A stretch of DNA of 64,000 nucleotides from Nocardia grenadensis NBRC 108939 (GTDB lineage Bacteria; Actinomycetota; Actinomycetes; Mycobacteriales; Mycobacteriaceae). The position numbers and the translations under genes were made by a program. The notes beneath the pieces are model-generated. The model saw only the letters and a list, made by a program, of their open reading frames with translations. It did not search any database and had not been told where the DNA came from. The stretch spans positions 372,001-436,000 of the forward strand of contig NZ_BDCJ01000003.1 in NCBI RefSeq assembly GCF_001613445.1. Reading direction: 5' to 3'. Shown here one piece after another: positions 34,297 through 42,828 of this stretch. Every line of letters begins with the position of its first letter. Position 1 is the first letter of the stretch.

Positions 34297-35529
34297 ATGG
34301 CGTCGACCGCAGCGGAACCGACCACGAGCGTCGAACTCTCCTACCAGGCCTTCGGCCCCACCGGGGACGCGCCGACCGTCGTCCTGCTGGGCTCGCTCGG
34401 TTCGAACCGGTCGATGTGGGACCCGCAGATCGCCGCGCTGGCCGCCGGCCACGAGGTACTCGCCGTCGAGCTGCGCGGGCACGGCGACTCTCCCTCTCCG
34501 GCAGGTGATTACACCGTCGCCGAACTCGCCGGTGATGTCCTCGCGCTGCTGGACCGGGTGGGCCGCGACGCGGTGCACCTGATCGGATTGTCGCTCGGCG
34601 GTGCGGTCGCCCAGCGGATCGCCGCCTACCATCCCACCCGGGTCCGCACCCTGACCCTGCTCTGCACCGCCGCGAAATTCGGTAGCCCGCAGACCTGGCT
34701 CGACCGGGCCGCCGCGGTGCGCGCCGAGGGCACCGGATCTCTCGCCGAGGCCGTGGTGGGCCGCTGGTTCACCGACGGCCTCGCCGCCCGTGACCCCGAG
34801 CTCGTCGCCCGCAGCCGGGCCATGGTCGCCGCCACGCCGGACGCGGGCTACGCCGCCTGCTGTGTCGCCCTCGCGCACTGGGACGGGCGCCCCGATCTCG
34901 CCCGGATCACCGCACCCACCCTGGTGATCGCGGGCGCCCAGGACCCGGCCACCACCCCCGGCGATATGCGGAGCCTCGCCGACGGGATCGCGGATTCCGT
35001 ACTGCACGTGCTCGATCCCGCCGCCCACCTGGCCAATGTCGAACAGGCCGGACCGGTATCGGCACTGATCACCGCGCATATCGCCGGCCGGCGCGAACGT
35101 GCCGCGGCATTCGAGCAGGGGATGCGGGTGCGGCGCGCGGTGCTCGGCGACGCCCATGTCGACCGCGCCGTCGCCGGAACCACCGAATTCACCGAGCCGT
35201 TCCAGGATTTCATCACCCGCACCGCCTGGGGCGATGTCTGGAGCCGACCCGGCCTGGATCAGCACACCCGGCGGCTGCTCACCCTCGCCGTGCTCACCGC
35301 CGTGGGCAACACCCACGAGCTCGATATGCATATACGCGCCGCACTGCGGACCGGCCTCGAGCCGGCCGAGCTCGCCGAGGTATTCCTGCACACCGCGGTC
35401 TACGCGGGTGTGCCGAACAGTAACCTCGCCTTCGGACTCGGCAAGGCGGCGCTGGCCGACGGTGTCGGGTCCCGCCCGGCCGACGACACCGCGGCCGGAC
35501 CCGCCGACGAGGAAATACACCGACCATGA
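34297..35529 (+). CDS. pcaL: fused 3-oxoadipate enol-lactonase / 4-carboxymuconolactone decarboxylase
   Basis: This 410-residue bifunctional protein combines PcaD and PcaC. The N-terminal alpha/beta hydrolase (about residues 10-265) has nucleophile GLSLGG near residue 98 and a late Asp/His. The C-terminal carboxymuconolactone decarboxylase domain (about 275-390) contains RQLLTLAVLTAVGNTHELDMHIRAAL-like helices and EVFLHTAVYAGVPNSN. Together they convert 4-carboxymuconolactone to 3-oxoadipate. The fusion is typical of Rhodococcus, Nocardia and Streptomyces. AAAGG precedes the ATG. Confidence 0.95.
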   Translation: MASTAAEPTTSVELSYQAFGPTGDAPTVVLLGSLGSNRSMWDPQIAALAAGHEVLAVELRGHGDSPSPAGDYTVAELAGDVLALLDRVGRDAVHLIGLSLGGAVAQRIAAYHPTRVRTLTLLCTAAKFGSPQTWLDRAAAVRAEGTGSLAEAVVGRWFTDGLAARDPELVARSRAMVAATPDAGYAACCVALAHWDGRPDLARITAPTLVIAGAQDPATTPGDMRSLADGIADSVLHVLDPAAHLANVEQAGPVSALITAHIAGRRERAAAFEQGMRVRRAVLGDAHVDRAVAGTTEFTEPFQDFITRTAWGDVWSRPGLDQHTRRLLTLAVLTAVGNTHELDMHIRAALRTGLEPAELAEVFLHTAVYAGVPNSNLAFGLGKAALADGVGSRPADDTAAGPADEEIHRP

Positions 35530-36305
35530 CCGAACCCTCACCGGACTACGTGCAGTCGCTGGGCCGCGGCCTCGCCGTGATCCGCTCCTTCGACGCCGGC
35601 CATCCCCGGCGCACACTCAGCGAGGTCGCCAAGGCCACCGACCTGACCCGGGCGACCGCGCGCCGCTTCCTGCTGACCCTGGTGGAACTGGGGTATGTGC
35701 GCACCGACGGCTCGCTGTTCTGGCTCACCCCCCGCGTATTGGAGCTCGGCTACAGCTATCTGTCGAGTCTGAGCCTGCCAGAGGTCGCGGGACCTCATTT
35801 GGAAAGCCTGGCCAACCAGGTGCACGAATCGACCTCGGTCTCCATCCTCGACGGCGAGGACATCGTGTATGTGGCCCGGGTACCGGTCAGTCGCATCATG
35901 ACCGTCTCGATCACCATCGGCACCCGCTTCCCCGCCTACAGCACCTCGATGGGCCGGGTACTGCTGGCCGGGCTCTCCGCGGCGGCGTTCGAGGAATATC
36001 TGGCGAAAGTCACCCTCACCCCGCTCACCGACCGCACCGTCCTCACCGCCGACGAACTGCGTGAACAGGTACGCCGCACCCGGGAATCCAGCTACTGCCT
36101 GGTCGACCAGGAACTCGAGCAGGGGTTGCGCTCGATGGCCGCCCCCATCCGCGATCACACCGGCACGGTGTGCGCCGCGGTGAACATCTCCACCCACGCC
36201 GCCCGCTACACCGCCGAGCGCGTACGGGCCGACCTGCTGCCCCCGCTGCTCGCCACGGCCGCGGCCATCAGCACCGATCTCGCGCAGGTCCAGAACCGCG
36301 CCTGA
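35526..36305 (+). CDS. pcaR: IclR-family regulator of the pca genes
   Basis: This 259-residue regulator starts SPDYVQSLGRGLAVIRSFDAGHPRRTLSEVAKATDLTRATARRFLLTLVELGYV, the winged helix of IclR proteins of the PcaR/PcaU/PobR group. It also has the ligand domain YSTSMGRVLLAGLSAAAFEEYL and ESSYCLVDQELEQGLRSMAAPI. It overlaps pcaL by four bases and precedes pcaF. It probably activates pcaIJ and pcaHGBLRF in the presence of 3-oxoadipate or protocatechuate through the boxes at 31433-31466. Confidence 0.93.
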   Translation: MTEPSPDYVQSLGRGLAVIRSFDAGHPRRTLSEVAKATDLTRATARRFLLTLVELGYVRTDGSLFWLTPRVLELGYSYLSSLSLPEVAGPHLESLANQVHESTSVSILDGEDIVYVARVPVSRIMTVSITIGTRFPAYSTSMGRVLLAGLSAAAFEEYLAKVTLTPLTDRTVLTADELREQVRRTRESSYCLVDQELEQGLRSMAAPIRDHTGTVCAAVNISTHAARYTAERVRADLLPPLLATAAAISTDLAQVQNRA

Positions 36306-36323
36306 GCACCACGAAGGAATGCC

Positions 36324-37535
36324 ATGATCGACGCCGTCATCTGCGAACCCCTGCGCACCCCGGTGGGCCGGTTCGGCGGGGTGTTCAAGGATGTCGCCCC
36401 GGAAACCCTGGCCGCCGGCCTGATCACCGAACTCCTCCATCGCACCGGCCTATCCGCGGACCAGATCGACGACGTCGTCCTCGGCCAGGCCTCCCCCAAC
36501 GGCGAGGCGCCCGCGATCGGCCGGGTCGCGGCACTCGACGCCGGGCTCGGGGTCGAGGTGCCCGGCCTGCAGGTGGACCGACGCTGCGGGTCTGGACTGC
36601 AGGCCGTGTTGCAGGCGTGTATGCAGGTCGCCACCGGCGGCAGCGATCTGGTGCTGGCCGGCGGTACAGAATCCATGAGCCGGGCGGAGTTCTACGCCAC
36701 CGATATGCGCTGGGGCGTCAAGGGCGACGGTATCGCCCTGAACGACCGGCTGGCCCGGGCCCGGGTCAGCGCGGGCGGTAGGAATTTCCCGGTTCCGGGC
36801 GGCATGATCGAAACCGCGGAGAATCTGCGGGCCGAATACTCCATCGGCCGCGCGGATCAGGACGCGCTGGCGGTGCAGTCACACCAGCGGGCCGTCGCCG
36901 CCCAGCGGGCCGGTCGGTTCGCCGACGAAATCGTCGGGGTGGCGGTCCCGCAGCGGAAATCGGACCCGATAGTCATCGACACCGACGAACACCCCCGGGC
37001 CGACACCACTGTGGAGGCCCTGGCGAAATTGCGCCCGATCCGCGGCGGTGTCGATCCCGACGCGACCGTGACCGCCGGTAACGCCAGCGGTCAGAACGAC
37101 GGGGCCGCGCTGTGTATCGTCACCACCGTCGCGCGCGCCCGCACCCTGGGCCTGCGGCCACTCGCCCGTCTCGCTTCCTGGGCCGTCGCCGGAGTACCAC
37201 CACGCACCATGGGCATCGGACCGGTTCCCGCGACCGAAAAGGCATTGGCGAGAATGGATCTCTCGCTCGACGACATGTCGGTCATCGAACTCAACGAAGC
37301 CTTCGCCGCGCAGACCCTCGCGGTTCTGCGCAACTGGAAGATCGAACCCGACGACGAACGCCTCAACCCCAACGGCTCGGGTATCTCACTGGGCCACCCG
37401 GTGGGCGCTACCGGAGCCCGCATCCTCGCCACCCTGCTGCGCGAGCTGGACCGCCGCGAGGGCCGCTACGCCTTGGAAACCATGTGTATCGGCGGTGGAC
37501 AAGGGCTCGCAGCCGTTTTCGAACGCATCATCTAG
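36324..37535 (+). CDS. pcaF: 3-oxoadipyl-CoA thiolase
   Basis: It cleaves 3-oxoadipyl-CoA with CoA to succinyl-CoA and acetyl-CoA. The 403-residue type II thiolase has the nucleophile Cys near residue 88 in RRCGSGLQAV, the base His in NPNGSGISLGHPVGATGARI and the C-terminal METMCIGGGQGLAAVFERI-like end with its active Cys. AAGGAAT precedes the ATG. It completes the beta-ketoadipate route and ends the operon. A decayed copy of the last 33 codons of a similar thiolase is present at 55305. Confidence 0.92.
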   Translation: MIDAVICEPLRTPVGRFGGVFKDVAPETLAAGLITELLHRTGLSADQIDDVVLGQASPNGEAPAIGRVAALDAGLGVEVPGLQVDRRCGSGLQAVLQACMQVATGGSDLVLAGGTESMSRAEFYATDMRWGVKGDGIALNDRLARARVSAGGRNFPVPGGMIETAENLRAEYSIGRADQDALAVQSHQRAVAAQRAGRFADEIVGVAVPQRKSDPIVIDTDEHPRADTTVEALAKLRPIRGGVDPDATVTAGNASGQNDGAALCIVTTVARARTLGLRPLARLASWAVAGVPPRTMGIGPVPATEKALARMDLSLDDMSVIELNEAFAAQTLAVLRNWKIEPDDERLNPNGSGISLGHPVGATGARILATLLRELDRREGRYALETMCIGGGQGLAAVFERII

Positions 37536-37545
37536 ACCCGGGTCG

Positions 37546-37568
37546 TTCAGGACGATAACTGTCCTGAA
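37546..37568 (+). promoter_or_regulatory. perfect palindrome in front of the nitroreductase-like gene
   Basis: TTCAGGAC (37546-37553), GATAACT, GTCCTGAA (37561-37568) is a perfect 8-bp inverted repeat with a seven-base spacer. It ends 19 bases before the start codon at 37588, with GATAACT as a possible -10 box inside. The placement fits a repressor operator. It could also weakly terminate the pca transcript, but there is no T-tract. Confidence 0.55.
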
Positions 37569-37587
37569 TCCACGAAACACTCGAACC

Positions 37588-38100
37588 ATGAGCGAAACCG
37601 ACTCGATCACGGGACAGCCGGAACAGGCCGACATCACCGACTACAACGATCCGAACGCGCCGTGGAACCAGGCCTGGGACCAGGAGGGCGGTATCGCCGA
37701 CTGGAACGATGATGTGATCAAGGAGTTCCGGGAGAACTCGGGCAGGGTGGGCGGCGCCTACGCGGGCGGGGACCTCATCCTGCTCACCACCACGGGAGCC
37801 AGGAGTGGCAAGCAGCACACGACTCCGCTGGGGCCCCTGTACCGGGACGACACCATGTACGTGAGCTCGTTCATCGAGGACAAGTACCCGGCCTGGTGGT
37901 ACAACATCAAAGTGAATCCGCGGGTCACCATCGAGCTCCGGGACAAGACCTACCAGGCGACCGGCACGGTGCTCGAAGGGGCGGACTACGACGAGTTCGC
38001 GGCCTGGGTACTGGCCAACAACCCCCTGCTGGCAGACTTCCAGTCCAAGATCGACCGGCCCATACCGCTGGTCGTGCTGTCCCTCGACAGCGACGGCTGA
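37588..38100 (+). CDS. F420H2-dependent nitroreductase/quinone-reductase-like protein (Ddn family)
   Basis: This 170-residue split-barrel protein is likely to bind deazaflavin F420. ILLTTTGARSGKQHTTPLGPLYRDDTMYVSSF and PAWWYNIKVNPRVTIELRDKTYQATGTVLEG are the Ddn-family signatures (TTGRKSG-type loop and WYxNLxANP-type motif). Mycobacterial relatives reduce quinones or nitro-drugs with F420H2. The N-terminal 45 residues are polar and do not form a membrane anchor. It stands alone behind a perfect palindrome. Confidence 0.85.
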   Translation: MSETDSITGQPEQADITDYNDPNAPWNQAWDQEGGIADWNDDVIKEFRENSGRVGGAYAGGDLILLTTTGARSGKQHTTPLGPLYRDDTMYVSSFIEDKYPAWWYNIKVNPRVTIELRDKTYQATGTVLEGADYDEFAAWVLANNPLLADFQSKIDRPIPLVVLSLDSDG

Positions 38101-38322
38101 GCGCTTCCAGGCACTGACCGCCGCTCCGAGCCGACACCGGGGATTTCTTGAAGGTCGAGTACGAGCCGGGGCGAATTCGAACGGCCTACACAGACCATCC
38201 TCGTCTTGCCGGCCACCCGCTCTTTTTCGCGGAGAACGGCGGGCGCGGTTATCGCCGTCGCGGGACGACTCATGGTGGTACGGCCGTACCGCGCGCCGGT
38301 ACGGCAACACTCGCGGTACGGG

Positions 38323-38760
38323 TCACTCGTTGAGAACCACTGCGCGCAATGCCTCTTTCAAACTGTTCACGACACCGGCGGGCAGCCCGCCGAAGAGTCG
38401 CTCGTGCACTTCGTCGGCCCTGCGGTGCGCCTGTTCCAGCAGCTCACGGCCGGCGTCGGTGGCCACGATCAGTTTATTGCGCCGGTCCGCGGCGTCGGCG
38501 ACCCGCTCGACGAGGCCGCGTCGTTCGAGATCGTCGATCAGCGCAACGATCTGGCTGGGGTCCAGGCCCAACGTCGCCGCGACGCTTCGCTGATTGACCC
38601 CCTCGGCCTGTTCACAGGCGAGGATGAGCACCGAGTAGGGACGCACCTTGAGGTCGACGGGGGCGAGCGCTCGGTTCACCTGTCCGGCTACCAATCCGCC
38701 GGCCCGGGACAGCAGAAAACCGAGGTCTTCGGCCAGTTGCACCTGCCGTGATCGAGACAT
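38323..38760 (-). CDS. MarR-family regulator of the adjacent catabolic operon
   Basis: This 145-residue regulator contains VDLKVRPYSVLILACEQAEGVNQRSVAATLGLDPSQIVALIDDLERRGLVERV as winged helix and DAADRRNKLIVATDAGRELL as wing. GGAGGG precedes the ATG. It is divergent from the SDR-amidohydrolase-MaoC-ligase operon with a small inverted repeat between. MarR proteins beside acyl-CoA ligase operons commonly respond to the CoA thioester made by the ligase; that is an inference here. Confidence 0.92.
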   Translation of the reverse strand: MSRSRQVQLAEDLGFLLSRAGGLVAGQVNRALAPVDLKVRPYSVLILACEQAEGVNQRSVAATLGLDPSQIVALIDDLERRGLVERVADAADRRNKLIVATDAGRELLEQAHRRADEVHERLFGGLPAGVVNSLKEALRAVVLNE

Positions 38761-38810
38761 CTACCCTCCTGTTCGCACCCTGCCCGGGAACACAGTAGCA
38801 GAAATAAATG

Positions 38811-38825
38811 ATTGACTTTCTCAAT
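38811..38825. promoter_or_regulatory. inverted repeat between MarR and SDR genes
   Basis: ATTGA (38811-38815), CTTTC, TCAAT (38821-38825) is a perfect 5-bp inverted repeat in a strongly AT-rich stretch between divergent starts. It is typical in size and position for a MarR operator. Confidence 0.45.
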
Positions 38826-38870
38826 GATAGATGTTTACTTGTGATGAGCAACTCTCCCGAAGGAGCCGAA

Positions 38871-39785
38871 GTGGATTTGAGCAACAAGGTGGCGGTCGTC
38901 ACCGGCAGCGGACGTGGCCTCGGCCTCGCCTACGCGAAGGATCTCGCGCGCCACGGCGCTGCCGTCGTGATCAATGACGTCGACAAAGAAACCGCCGACA
39001 AGGCGGTCGCCGAGATCCGCGCACTCGGTGGCCGTACGGTCGCGGTGGTCGCCCCGGTCGGGCCCACCGAGACGGCGCAGCAATTGGTGGCGACAGCGGT
39101 CGAGGAATTCGGCCGACTCGACATCATGGTCACCAATGCCGGCATCCTCCGCGACGCCGTGGTGTGGAAGACGAGCGACGAGGCGTTCGACGCGGTGAAC
39201 ACCGTGCATCTGCGTGGCACCTTCACCTGTGTTCGCGAGGCAGTGCTGCGCTTCCGTGCGCAGGGCGCGGGCGGCCGCATCATCTGCATCGGCTCTCCCG
39301 CCGGCCAACGGGGCAACTTCGGCCAGACGAGCTACTCCGGCGCCAAGGCCGCCATCGTCGGTATGGTCCGCACCTGGTCGATGGAACTGCAGCGCGCCGG
39401 AATCACCGCGAACGCGGTCTGCCCGGTCGCGGCGACCGCGATGACCGAGACCATGCCGATCTTCCGACCCCATATCGAGTCGGCGAAAAAGACGGGCACG
39501 CTGCCCGCCCTGCTGCGGCGCGACATCGGCCTGGGCACCGCCGACGACGCCGCCGGGATCATCACCTTCCTGGCGAGCGACGAAGCCGCCGATATCACCG
39601 GTCAAGCCTTCGCCATCGGCGGTGACCGCGTCGCCCTCTGGACCCACCCCCAGCTCAGCGGTATCAGCTACCACGACAACGGCTGGTCCGCCGAGGACCT
39701 CGCCGCCGAATGGCCGAACCTGTCCGAACACCGCGAATCGGTCGGCGAGGAATTCCCCGCCGAACTGACCGGTGGCGGAAAGTGA
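38871..39785 (+). CDS. short-chain dehydrogenase, probable 3-hydroxyacyl-CoA-type
   Basis: This SDR of 304 residues has the cofactor motif TGSGRGLG, NAG in MVTNAGIL, Ser in CIGSPAGQ and YSGAK as the YxxxK pair. The long C-terminus (ISYHDNGWSAEDLAAEWPNL) extends beyond the usual 250 residues, as in the dehydrogenase unit of multifunctional beta-oxidation enzymes. The GTG at 38871 has GAAGGAGC seven bases upstream. Upstream frames starting at 38808 overlap the operator. With MaoC and an acyl-CoA ligase in the same operon, dehydrogenation of a hydroxyacyl-CoA is likely. Confidence 0.88.
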   Translation: MDLSNKVAVVTGSGRGLGLAYAKDLARHGAAVVINDVDKETADKAVAEIRALGGRTVAVVAPVGPTETAQQLVATAVEEFGRLDIMVTNAGILRDAVVWKTSDEAFDAVNTVHLRGTFTCVREAVLRFRAQGAGGRIICIGSPAGQRGNFGQTSYSGAKAAIVGMVRTWSMELQRAGITANAVCPVAATAMTETMPIFRPHIESAKKTGTLPALLRRDIGLGTADDAAGIITFLASDEAADITGQAFAIGGDRVALWTHPQLSGISYHDNGWSAEDLAAEWPNLSEHRESVGEEFPAELTGGGK

Positions 39786-39792
39786 TGCGGCG

Positions 39793-40686
39793 ATGACGAC
39801 GCGCTACGAGTACGCCATCGACTTCGACCGTATCGAAGCGATCGATATCCACACCCATGTCGAGGTCGACGGATGTGGGCACCGTTCCCTCGACGACGAG
39901 CTCATGGCGGCATCGGAGAAATACTTCAAATCCGGCGAGGACCGCACGCCCACCATCGACTCGATCGCCGAGCACTACCGGCGGCGGAACATGGCCGCCG
40001 TGGTGTTCACCGTCGACGCGCAGTCCGGCAGTGGGCACTCGCCCAACTCGGTCGAGGAGATCGCCGAGAAGGCCGCTGCCCACAATGACGTCCTGATCCC
40101 CTTCGGGTCCGTCGACCCGTGGCAGGGCCGGGCGGCGGTGCGCCGCGCCCGCCGCCTCATCGACGAATTCGGGGTGAAGGGGTTCAAGTTCCACCCCAGC
40201 ATGCAGGCATTCGAACCCAACGATCGGGCCTTCTATCCCCTGTACGAGGCACTGACAGAGGCCGGTGTGCCCGTCCTCTTCCACACCGGCCAGACCGGTA
40301 TCGGCGCCGGTCTGCCGGGCGGACACGGCATCAAGCTGCGGTACTCCGACCCGATGCTGCTCGACGACGTGGCCGCCGACTTCCCTGACCTCACGCTGAT
40401 CATGGCGCACCCCGCGGTGCCATGGGTGGATTCCCAGATCGCGATCGCCACGCACAAGGCCAATGTCTATATCGACCTGTCCGGCTGGTCACCGAAATAT
40501 TTTCCGCCGCAACTCGTGCGGGCCGCGAATTCGATGCTGAAATCGAAAGTGCTCTTCGGCTCCGATTTCCCCGTGATCCAGGTGGACCGCTGGATGACCG
40601 ACTTCGCGAAACTCGAGATCAAGCCGGAGGTCCGGCCGCTGATCTTCAAGGAGAACGCGCTGCGCGCACTCCATATCGAACGCTGA
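39793..40686 (+). CDS. amidohydrolase-2 family metal-dependent hydrolase/decarboxylase
   Basis: This protein of about 297 residues has the amidohydrolase barrel: IDIHTHVE (HxH metal site) near residue 17, VKGFKFHPSMQAF, VPVLFHTGQTG, LTLIMAHPAVPW and LFGSDFPV. This set is typical of the ACMS decarboxylase / gamma-resorcylate decarboxylase group, which removes CO2 or hydrolyses ring products with Zn or Mn. ATG 39793 begins eight bases after the SDR stop; a GTG at 39772 is an alternative. The substrate is unknown; context suggests an aromatic or cyclic acid. Confidence 0.85.
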   Translation: MTTRYEYAIDFDRIEAIDIHTHVEVDGCGHRSLDDELMAASEKYFKSGEDRTPTIDSIAEHYRRRNMAAVVFTVDAQSGSGHSPNSVEEIAEKAAAHNDVLIPFGSVDPWQGRAAVRRARRLIDEFGVKGFKFHPSMQAFEPNDRAFYPLYEALTEAGVPVLFHTGQTGIGAGLPGGHGIKLRYSDPMLLDDVAADFPDLTLIMAHPAVPWVDSQIAIATHKANVYIDLSGWSPKYFPPQLVRAANSMLKSKVLFGSDFPVIQVDRWMTDFAKLEIKPEVRPLIFKENALRALHIER

Positions 40687-40712
40687 TTCTTCCCGAACCC
40701 ACAGGAGACACC

Positions 40713-41177
40713 ATGACCACCACCCGCGTCGCCACACTGGCCGAACTCGCGGCACTCGAGGGGCAGTCGCTCGGCACGAGCTCCTGGATCCAGATCCCGC
40801 AGCAACGCATCGATACATTCGCCGACGCTACCGACGACCACCAGTGGATTCACGTCGATCCCGAGCGCGCGGAGGCGGAAAGCCCCTTCGGCGGGCCGAT
40901 CGCCCACGGCTACCTGACGCTCTCGCTGATCATCCCGATGTGGGACGAGGTCTTGAAGATCGACAGTGTCACCATGGCAGTCAATTACGGCCTGAACAAG
41001 GTGCGCTTCACCAACCCGGTACCCGCGAACGGTCGCGTGCGGCTGCAGGCCACTTTGAAGAAGGCCGAGGAGCTACCGAAAAATGGTCTGCAGGTGACCG
41101 TCGACGCCCTGATCGAACTCGAGGGCGCCGAGCGCCCGGCCGTGGTCGTCGAGGCCGTGTACCGCTTCTTCGAGTAG
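40713..41177 (+). CDS. MaoC-family enoyl-CoA hydratase/dehydratase
   Basis: This 154-residue single hot-dog domain shows FADATDDHQWIHVDPERAEAESPFGGPIAHGYLTLSLI, the complete MaoC active-site signature with catalytic Asp (FADAT.D) and His (QWIHVD). The end, LIELEGAERPAVVVEAVYRFF, is typical. It hydrates a trans-enoyl-CoA or acts in reverse. ACAGGAG precedes the ATG. A GC-rich hairpin separates it from the ligase gene. Confidence 0.92.
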   Translation: MTTTRVATLAELAALEGQSLGTSSWIQIPQQRIDTFADATDDHQWIHVDPERAEAESPFGGPIAHGYLTLSLIIPMWDEVLKIDSVTMAVNYGLNKVRFTNPVPANGRVRLQATLKKAEELPKNGLQVTVDALIELEGAERPAVVVEAVYRFFE

Positions 41178-41196
41178 CCCCGCCCGCTCCCGCACC

Positions 41197-41226
41197 CCGG
41201 AGGCGCGGGCCGCCCTGCGCCTCCGG
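41197..41226 (+). terminator. hairpin between maoC-like and ligase genes
   Basis: CCGGAGGCGC (41197-41206) pairs perfectly with GCGCCTCCGG (41217-41226) around a 10-base loop, followed by CTTT. It lies inside the operon, 20 bases before the ligase start, so partial termination or RNA processing could lower ligase expression relative to upstream genes. Confidence 0.5.
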
Positions 41227-41246
41227 CTTTCCATCGAAGGAGTTCC

Positions 41247-42806
41247 ATGCGCAACGAGGGCATCGGTTCCTGGCCGCTGCGGCGCGCCCGCCTGTCCCCC
41301 GACCAGGTCGCACTCACCTTCGGCGGCCGGACCACGACCTACCGTGAACTCGACGACCGTGTCACGCGGTTGGCCCACGGCCTGCGCGGCCTGGGTGTCG
41401 GTTCGGGCAGCCGGGTGGCGCTGCTCAGCGCGAACCACCCGGCCTATCTCGAAGCGCTGTTCGCCGCGGGACTGCTGGGCGCCACCTTTGTTCCGCTCAA
41501 CGCCAGGCTGACCGCCGCCGAAATCGAGTACGCGCTGCGGGATTGCGGCGCGTCGGTACTGATCCACTCCACCGCGACGGCCGATATCGCGACGGGCCCG
41601 GCGCGGGCCGTCGATCTGGGCGGGCGCGTGGTCCTCGACGGGCCGGACGACCACGGCGCACCTGGTTACGAAGAACTGCTCGCCGCATCCGACGCGAGCC
41701 GCATCGACGAACCGGTCGGCCACGAAGACCCCTGCTTCATCATGTACACCTCCGGCACCACCGGGCGACCGAAGGGTGTCGTGCTCACCCACGGCAATAT
41801 CGTCTTCGCGGTGATGAACGCGGTCATCGATCTGGACCTGCACAGCGACGAGATCGCCCTCGTCTGCGCCCCACTGTTCCATACCGCCGCCCTGGACATG
41901 GTCGCCCTGCCGACCCTGCTCAAGGGCGGGAACGTGCTCATCGAACCGGGCTTCGACGCCGGCCGGGTGCTCGAGGTGCTCGAACACGACCGCATCACCT
42001 ACGCATTCGCCGTACCGACCATGCTCGATCAGATGACCGCACACGACCGCTGGGCAGGCACCGATCTGTCGGGGGTCCGCCGAGTCCTCGTCGGTGCAGC
42101 CCCGGTACCGCCCCGGACCCTGCGCACCTACACCGAACGCGGCGTGAAGATGTGCCAGGGCTACGGGCTCACCGAGGCCGGCCCCGGAACCCTCGTGCTC
42201 ATCCCCGACAATGCCGAACGCAAACTCGGCACCGCCGGAGTTCCGCACTTCTTCACCGACGTCCGGATTGTCGACGCGGACGGCCGAAACGTGGCCCCCG
42301 GCGAGCGCGGCGAAATCCAGATCTCGGGACCGAATGTCATGCGCGACTACTGGAACAACCCGCAGGCCACTACCGACGCGTTCGCCGACGGCCGATGGTT
42401 CCGCTCCGGTGATGTGGGCACGGCCGATTCGGACGGTTTCGTATCGATCGTGGACCGTCTGAAGGACATGATCATCTCTGGCGGCGAGAACATCTACCCC
42501 GCCGAGGTCGAGGCCGCGATACTCGAGATGCCCGGCGTGACGGGCTGCGCCGTGTTCGGCGTGCCCGACCGGAAATGGGGCGAGACCGGCTGCGCGGCCA
42601 TCACTCTCACTCCCGGAAGCGATATCGACCACGAGCGACTGGTCGAGTTCCTCACACCTCGCCTGGCCAAGTACAAGATCCCGAAGTCGACCCTGGTGCT
42701 CGACGAGATCCCCCGCAACGCGACCGGGAAGATCCGCAAGGACATCCTGCGTTCCCACTACCCACAAGGCGATGCCCGATCGCCGGCGGACGGGGCCGAC
42801 GACTGA
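41247..42806 (+). CDS. acyl-CoA synthetase (FadD-like AMP-forming ligase)
   Basis: This 519-residue member of the adenylate-forming family has the P-loop YTSGTTGRPKGVVLTHGN at about 166-182, GYGLTEAGP as the substrate/ATP motif, RSGDVG and IVDRLKDMIISGGENIYPAEVE as the hinge region, and the C-terminal catalytic Lys in PRNATGKIRKDIL. The size and motifs fit medium-chain or aromatic acyl-CoA ligases. The ATG has GAAGGAG seven bases upstream. It is the last gene of the MarR-linked operon and probably activates its substrate. Confidence 0.93.
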   Translation: MRNEGIGSWPLRRARLSPDQVALTFGGRTTTYRELDDRVTRLAHGLRGLGVGSGSRVALLSANHPAYLEALFAAGLLGATFVPLNARLTAAEIEYALRDCGASVLIHSTATADIATGPARAVDLGGRVVLDGPDDHGAPGYEELLAASDASRIDEPVGHEDPCFIMYTSGTTGRPKGVVLTHGNIVFAVMNAVIDLDLHSDEIALVCAPLFHTAALDMVALPTLLKGGNVLIEPGFDAGRVLEVLEHDRITYAFAVPTMLDQMTAHDRWAGTDLSGVRRVLVGAAPVPPRTLRTYTERGVKMCQGYGLTEAGPGTLVLIPDNAERKLGTAGVPHFFTDVRIVDADGRNVAPGERGEIQISGPNVMRDYWNNPQATTDAFADGRWFRSGDVGTADSDGFVSIVDRLKDMIISGGENIYPAEVEAAILEMPGVTGCAVFGVPDRKWGETGCAAITLTPGSDIDHERLVEFLTPRLAKYKIPKSTLVLDEIPRNATGKIRKDILRSHYPQGDARSPADGADD

Positions 42807-42828
42807 ACGCACCCCGGCGACGGACAGG

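Noticed and set aside
32349..35616. Very long minus-strand frame (966 codons) across pcaG-pcaB-pcaL
   Set aside because: Gly/Arg/Gln-rich antisense shadow; the plus-strand pca genes are unmistakable.
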